Of a stretch of 64,000 bases of DNA, positions 60,641 to 64,000 are shown piece after piece. Both the position numbers and the translations under genes were made by a program. Below the pieces are notes generated by a model that was not told where the DNA came from, did not search any database, and was given only the letters and a program-made list of their open reading frames with translations. Each line of letters begins with the position of its first letter. Position 1 is the stretch's first letter. Source of the DNA: Trogon surrucura. Its lineage: Eukaryota; Chordata; Aves; Trogoniformes; Trogonidae. The stretch lies in contig CM036617.1 in assembly GCA_020746105.1 (NCBI GenBank), positions 162,634,912 through 162,698,911 on the forward strand, written 5' to 3'.

Positions 60641-63600
60641 TGCTCTCTGCCCACCTGTGGAAAATTAATTCCCTGTGTGTATATCTGTTAGAAGTTTTGG
60701 ACTAGTTTTAAAGGGCTGTTTAGAAATTTGTAGATGTACAACATTTTGTAAGAGTTTAGTCTTACAGTTCATCTGTTGTATTGCTGACATTATAACCTGA
60801 ACATGTATTTTGCTGACTGGCATTTAACTACCTGTCATTAATAAATCAACAAAACACTTCAGTCCTGAACTGTTTTAACCGTGCAAACCCTGCAATTCTT
60901 CCCTGCTCCAGCAGAAGTCTTGTGACTAGGGTATTTATTATACACAAAAAACATCATCTGTATAGATCATCAAATCAGGATCAGTCCTTGCAACTGAAGA
61001 CATTTTTTCTTTCAAGAAAGCCAGTCCATTAAATCCAAATAAACTGAGCCATAAAAAGAACAGAATGAACTTCTCAGTAAAGTCTGAATCTACATTGATG
61101 TATTTATCCAAATTTACAAGAATATTACAAACTTTGTTTTGCGTCTGACTGAACTAAACTTGAATGTGACTGTGACAAATTAACTTTGGATACAGTCCCA
61201 GAAAAGAGTAAAAATTGAATTAGGATCTCATACCTGATTAAAATGGATTTAATGTCACCCTTGGAAAAAGGAGAAAAAGAGCTGGCCTCTGTGGTTAGCT
61301 GAAATAGATGAAGATACGTATCTATCTATGTGCCTCAGGAACTTGAAACCAAACCTTCTGATATTATCAAAACAACGCAGACCAACAGAGCTAGTGGGTG
61401 TTCCTCTTTAAGACACTGACTACTATATTCTTGGTTCACTGTCACATCAGGTCATATGTGATGTTGATCTTGACCAAAGGGAATAAGTAGAAAGACTGGA
61501 TGAAATTAGAAGGGGCTAATGACACAACTCATTCTGAGATCAGTTCAGATCAGCTGAAGGGACTGGATCAGCATTTTTTGACCAGAGGCAATCAGGATAT
61601 CTGCTACAAGAAGGTAATTAGACATCCCAGAATCATGAGTTGCCCAGCTGGAAGCTAATGAGTTATGGAGTCCAAATGAAGGAGAAACAGAGCCTAATTA
61701 GGCTAAATAGGAATTCCTGCAGGAACAGGGAAATGTCAAGGAGCAGAGAGAAAAACCTCTTCCAGTGCTTTTTAACCAAAATTGGAAAAAAAATATGTCT
61801 TTTTTAGCATAATTATTTCTATTTTTATTGCAAAATTGAAACCACTGTCTCTATCTCTCTCTCCCCGTCATCTTCTGTTGTCCAAGTCAGGGCTGTCTTC
61901 TTCCTCAGTATAAAAGGTCTGTTAGTAGATTTCCAATTGGAAAACACAATCTCTAATCACAGAGGTTTGTTATGCAGTGTCTGGAAGGAGAAGGGGAGTA
62001 CAGCTGACGGTATCATAGAGGTATGACACTCCTTAAACACACAGATCTCAACTTTGTCACCCCTGAAGGGGTCCCATGTTAAACCATGAAAGACATCCTG
62101 TTTAGAACTATAATTCTGCCTCCACATTTTATATTCTCTCAGACTCTTTCCACACTTGCTCCCTCATTATTTACTACATAAATCTAGACAGCTGTGAAAA
62201 CTGGAGGAAATTTGGTTTGAATCTAAATGGCTTAACCAGGAGATCTCTGGACCCAGGTAAATCTTCAAGATGCGTGTTGAGTTTTGAATGTGGATCCAAA
62301 ATTACTTGCAGTCTGTGTATATATTTAAATAAGGAAGCCTAAGGTGGTAATCTACCCACCTGTTCTCTAGCCACAGTTCCTAAACAGGCAGCATCAGAAA
62401 TCCATGCACAACGATTATCTGGAACCTGACTGCATGGGAAGGAGGAGGGGATCTGAGAGCCCTCAGCTGCATTGTGGTGTTAGATCAGGCTGAAAGAAGG
62501 TTAAGAGACAATGGCAAGAGAGTAGCAGCTGTGTCAACAGAAAACACTTGTATTCAAGGGTGTTAAGACTTTCAAAATGGTTGCTTAAATTGAAATATAT
62601 AAATAAGTGTCCTTGATTCAAGAGCCAAACTTTGGTCACTGACTTTTGAAATTCCTAGACTTGCCCTGTAGGAGAGCGAATTAAAGCTATCTGGTGTTCT
62701 GTGTGTTGCGTACAGTTTCACTGAGACACATGCATAACCAGAGGATAAGGGAACAGCCTAGGTCAGAATTACTTTTGGATGTCGACTGATTCAAGACCTC
62801 ACCCAAGGAAGGCTAATGTCCAAGGCAGAGTTAGATCAAACATAAGCCATAAAAGGATGGCTTCTGCTTCCCTTTCCCATAGACACACATGCATTTCATG
62901 CACGCAGAGTTCAGTGCTGTGTGCGCTGCCCTGATTTGTAATCCCATGTCACCACAGAACAACATGAACCAGTCTGTGGTGGTGTCTTCATGCTCAGTCT
63001 ATCCATGGACACCGTCTCTTGTCACCCAGTCCAACACACCATTTTCTCACACTTTGGTGTTAGAAATTGATAGAGAGAGTTTGATGAATTATTTTGAGGA
63101 TCCGTATCTGGACTTACTTGCAGTCAGCTTAATGTGACCCATGCCTGCTGAATCTGCTGAATCTGATCGCAAAAGCAGGTCTACAAAATTAAATAAACCA
63201 TATATAAATACCCTGCTGAAAAGACAGTAGAATTTTCCTTTGTTGTATTCACTCTCCTTGCTAAGAAGTGGGAGAGAGCTTCAAGCTTTCAGTGAAACTC
63301 AATGAGTAGCACAGATAAATGGCAAAATGACAAAGCTTTCATTTGAGAGAAGACAAATCACAATCCTTTCTCAGATTTGACCTTTCTAAAAACACAAACA
63401 TTAGGCAGTTCACAATATGAGAAAATTTCATGGTGTGTATTTTTGATGACAAAGAAGAAAAAAAACAGACCAAAAAAACCCCAAACAAATGAAGCCACTG
63501 ACAAGGTATTGTGAAATTCACAACTGTAGCTCGTGGGGTAAGAAGGAGGAGGAGGAAAGGTTAATAAGGAGGACAGAAAAAATTGTGGTTGTAATTCTGT

Positions 63601-64000
63601 AACATGTAAAACCCACAGTGGTAGTCTATCCCTTCCACCTAGATAAGCTGGACCAAAAGTCTTGGGTTGCCCCTTCAGTATTTCCTTCCAACAAGAGGAA
63701 ACATTTGGCTGGGCTAGTTTCATGGCTATCTTTGGACAGCCATTTCGAAATTTCTGATTTCTGTTCCACAGGTTCAGAGCTGGAGGAGAAGTGCTTGAAT
63801 CTCTTGGGTCTAAACATGTACCTGGTCTCATCAAAAAAAAGGAAGAAAACAGGTGGCACTATTTTCCATTTTACAATGGAAAATGAAAAAATCAAGAGAG
63901 TCAAGAGTTTTTGTACAGCCTTTGGGAGACTTGGGTACTCAGCCTATCCCTTTGAATTAGCAGCACAATGACTTAATTTCAGGGTCAACCCTGTTATCCA
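60641..64000. other. Unique noncoding stretch to the window end
   Basis: No gene is recognised. The longest frame is 158 codons on the minus strand (63358-63834). It overlaps a 92-codon frame in another register and a 117-codon plus-strand frame, and none resembles a known protein. An A/C-rich tract lies at about 63449-63490. A perfect 10-bp inverted repeat, ATTTTCCATT/AATGGAAAAT with a 4-nt loop, sits at 63861-63884. Positions 63145-63162 hold a doubled CTGCTGAAT. Confidence 0.5.

Noticed and set aside
63358-63834. 158-codon minus-strand frame near the window end
   Set aside because: It overlaps long frames on the other strand and in another register, it crosses an A/C-rich low-complexity tract, and it has no family resemblance.
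1-64000. CRISPR arrays, bacterial operons, phage or defence systems
   Set aside because: No regularly spaced direct repeats, no dense coding and no ribosome-binding pattern. The CR1 and LTR content shows vertebrate DNA.
1-64000. tRNA, snRNA, 5S or 7SL-type RNA genes
   Set aside because: I scanned for B-box-like GGTTCGA cores and well-known snRNA starts and found no convincing candidate. A covariance-model search would be needed to exclude them fully.

Overview
This window looks like avian nuclear DNA. The evidence is eight fairly well preserved CR1 retroposon copies, which end in the ATTCTATG-type 3' repeats typical of bird CR1, plus two avian ERVL-like LTR segments, fragments of much older amniote CR1 and MIR-like SINEs, and AT-rich sequence with few CpGs. 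Nothing points to a bacterium, plasmid or phage. The species and chromosome cannot be told from the sequence.

I found no convincing host protein-coding exon, tRNA, rRNA, snRNA or CRISPR array. Open reading frames longer than about 130 codons either belong to CR1 ORF2 or resemble nothing I know. The window is best read as intergenic or deep intronic DNA in which the recognisable content is retroelement history.

Layout. 1-10.7 kb: mostly unique, with a 16-bp minisatellite (7.2 kb) and a MIR-like relic (7.4 kb). 10.7-19.4 kb: two plus-strand CR1 3' ends (10.76-11.24 and 18.95-19.43 kb), a 50-bp CR1 tail (15.7 kb) and the only CpG-rich patch outside repeats (14.8-15.1 kb). 20.6 kb: a 23-base C run. 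22.7-24.5 kb: a minus-strand CR1 interrupted by an ERVL-like LTR segment. 26.1-26.65 and 37.7-38.05 kb: very old CR1 pieces. 29.4 kb: a short CR1 tail. 38.32-39.10 kb: a complete solo LTR with a perfect 5-bp target duplication. 41.7-43.2 kb: the longest CR1, with a dead reverse transcriptase and a foldback inverted repeat at its upstream end. 47.4-48.2 kb: CR1 with an internal AGAGC microsatellite. 58.7 kb: a second MIR-like relic. 59.4-60.6 kb: CR1 with a roughly 330-bp internal deletion. The remaining sequence shows no gene that I can support.

No new molecular system is evident. The items most worth checking are the foldback duplication in the 41.7-kb CR1, the solo LTR, the nested LTR/CR1 locus, the CpG-rich patch, and a dispersed TTAGGTGCCTAA-type motif that may mark an old palindromic repeat family. 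Family assignments rest on remembered consensus patterns, not on database searches.
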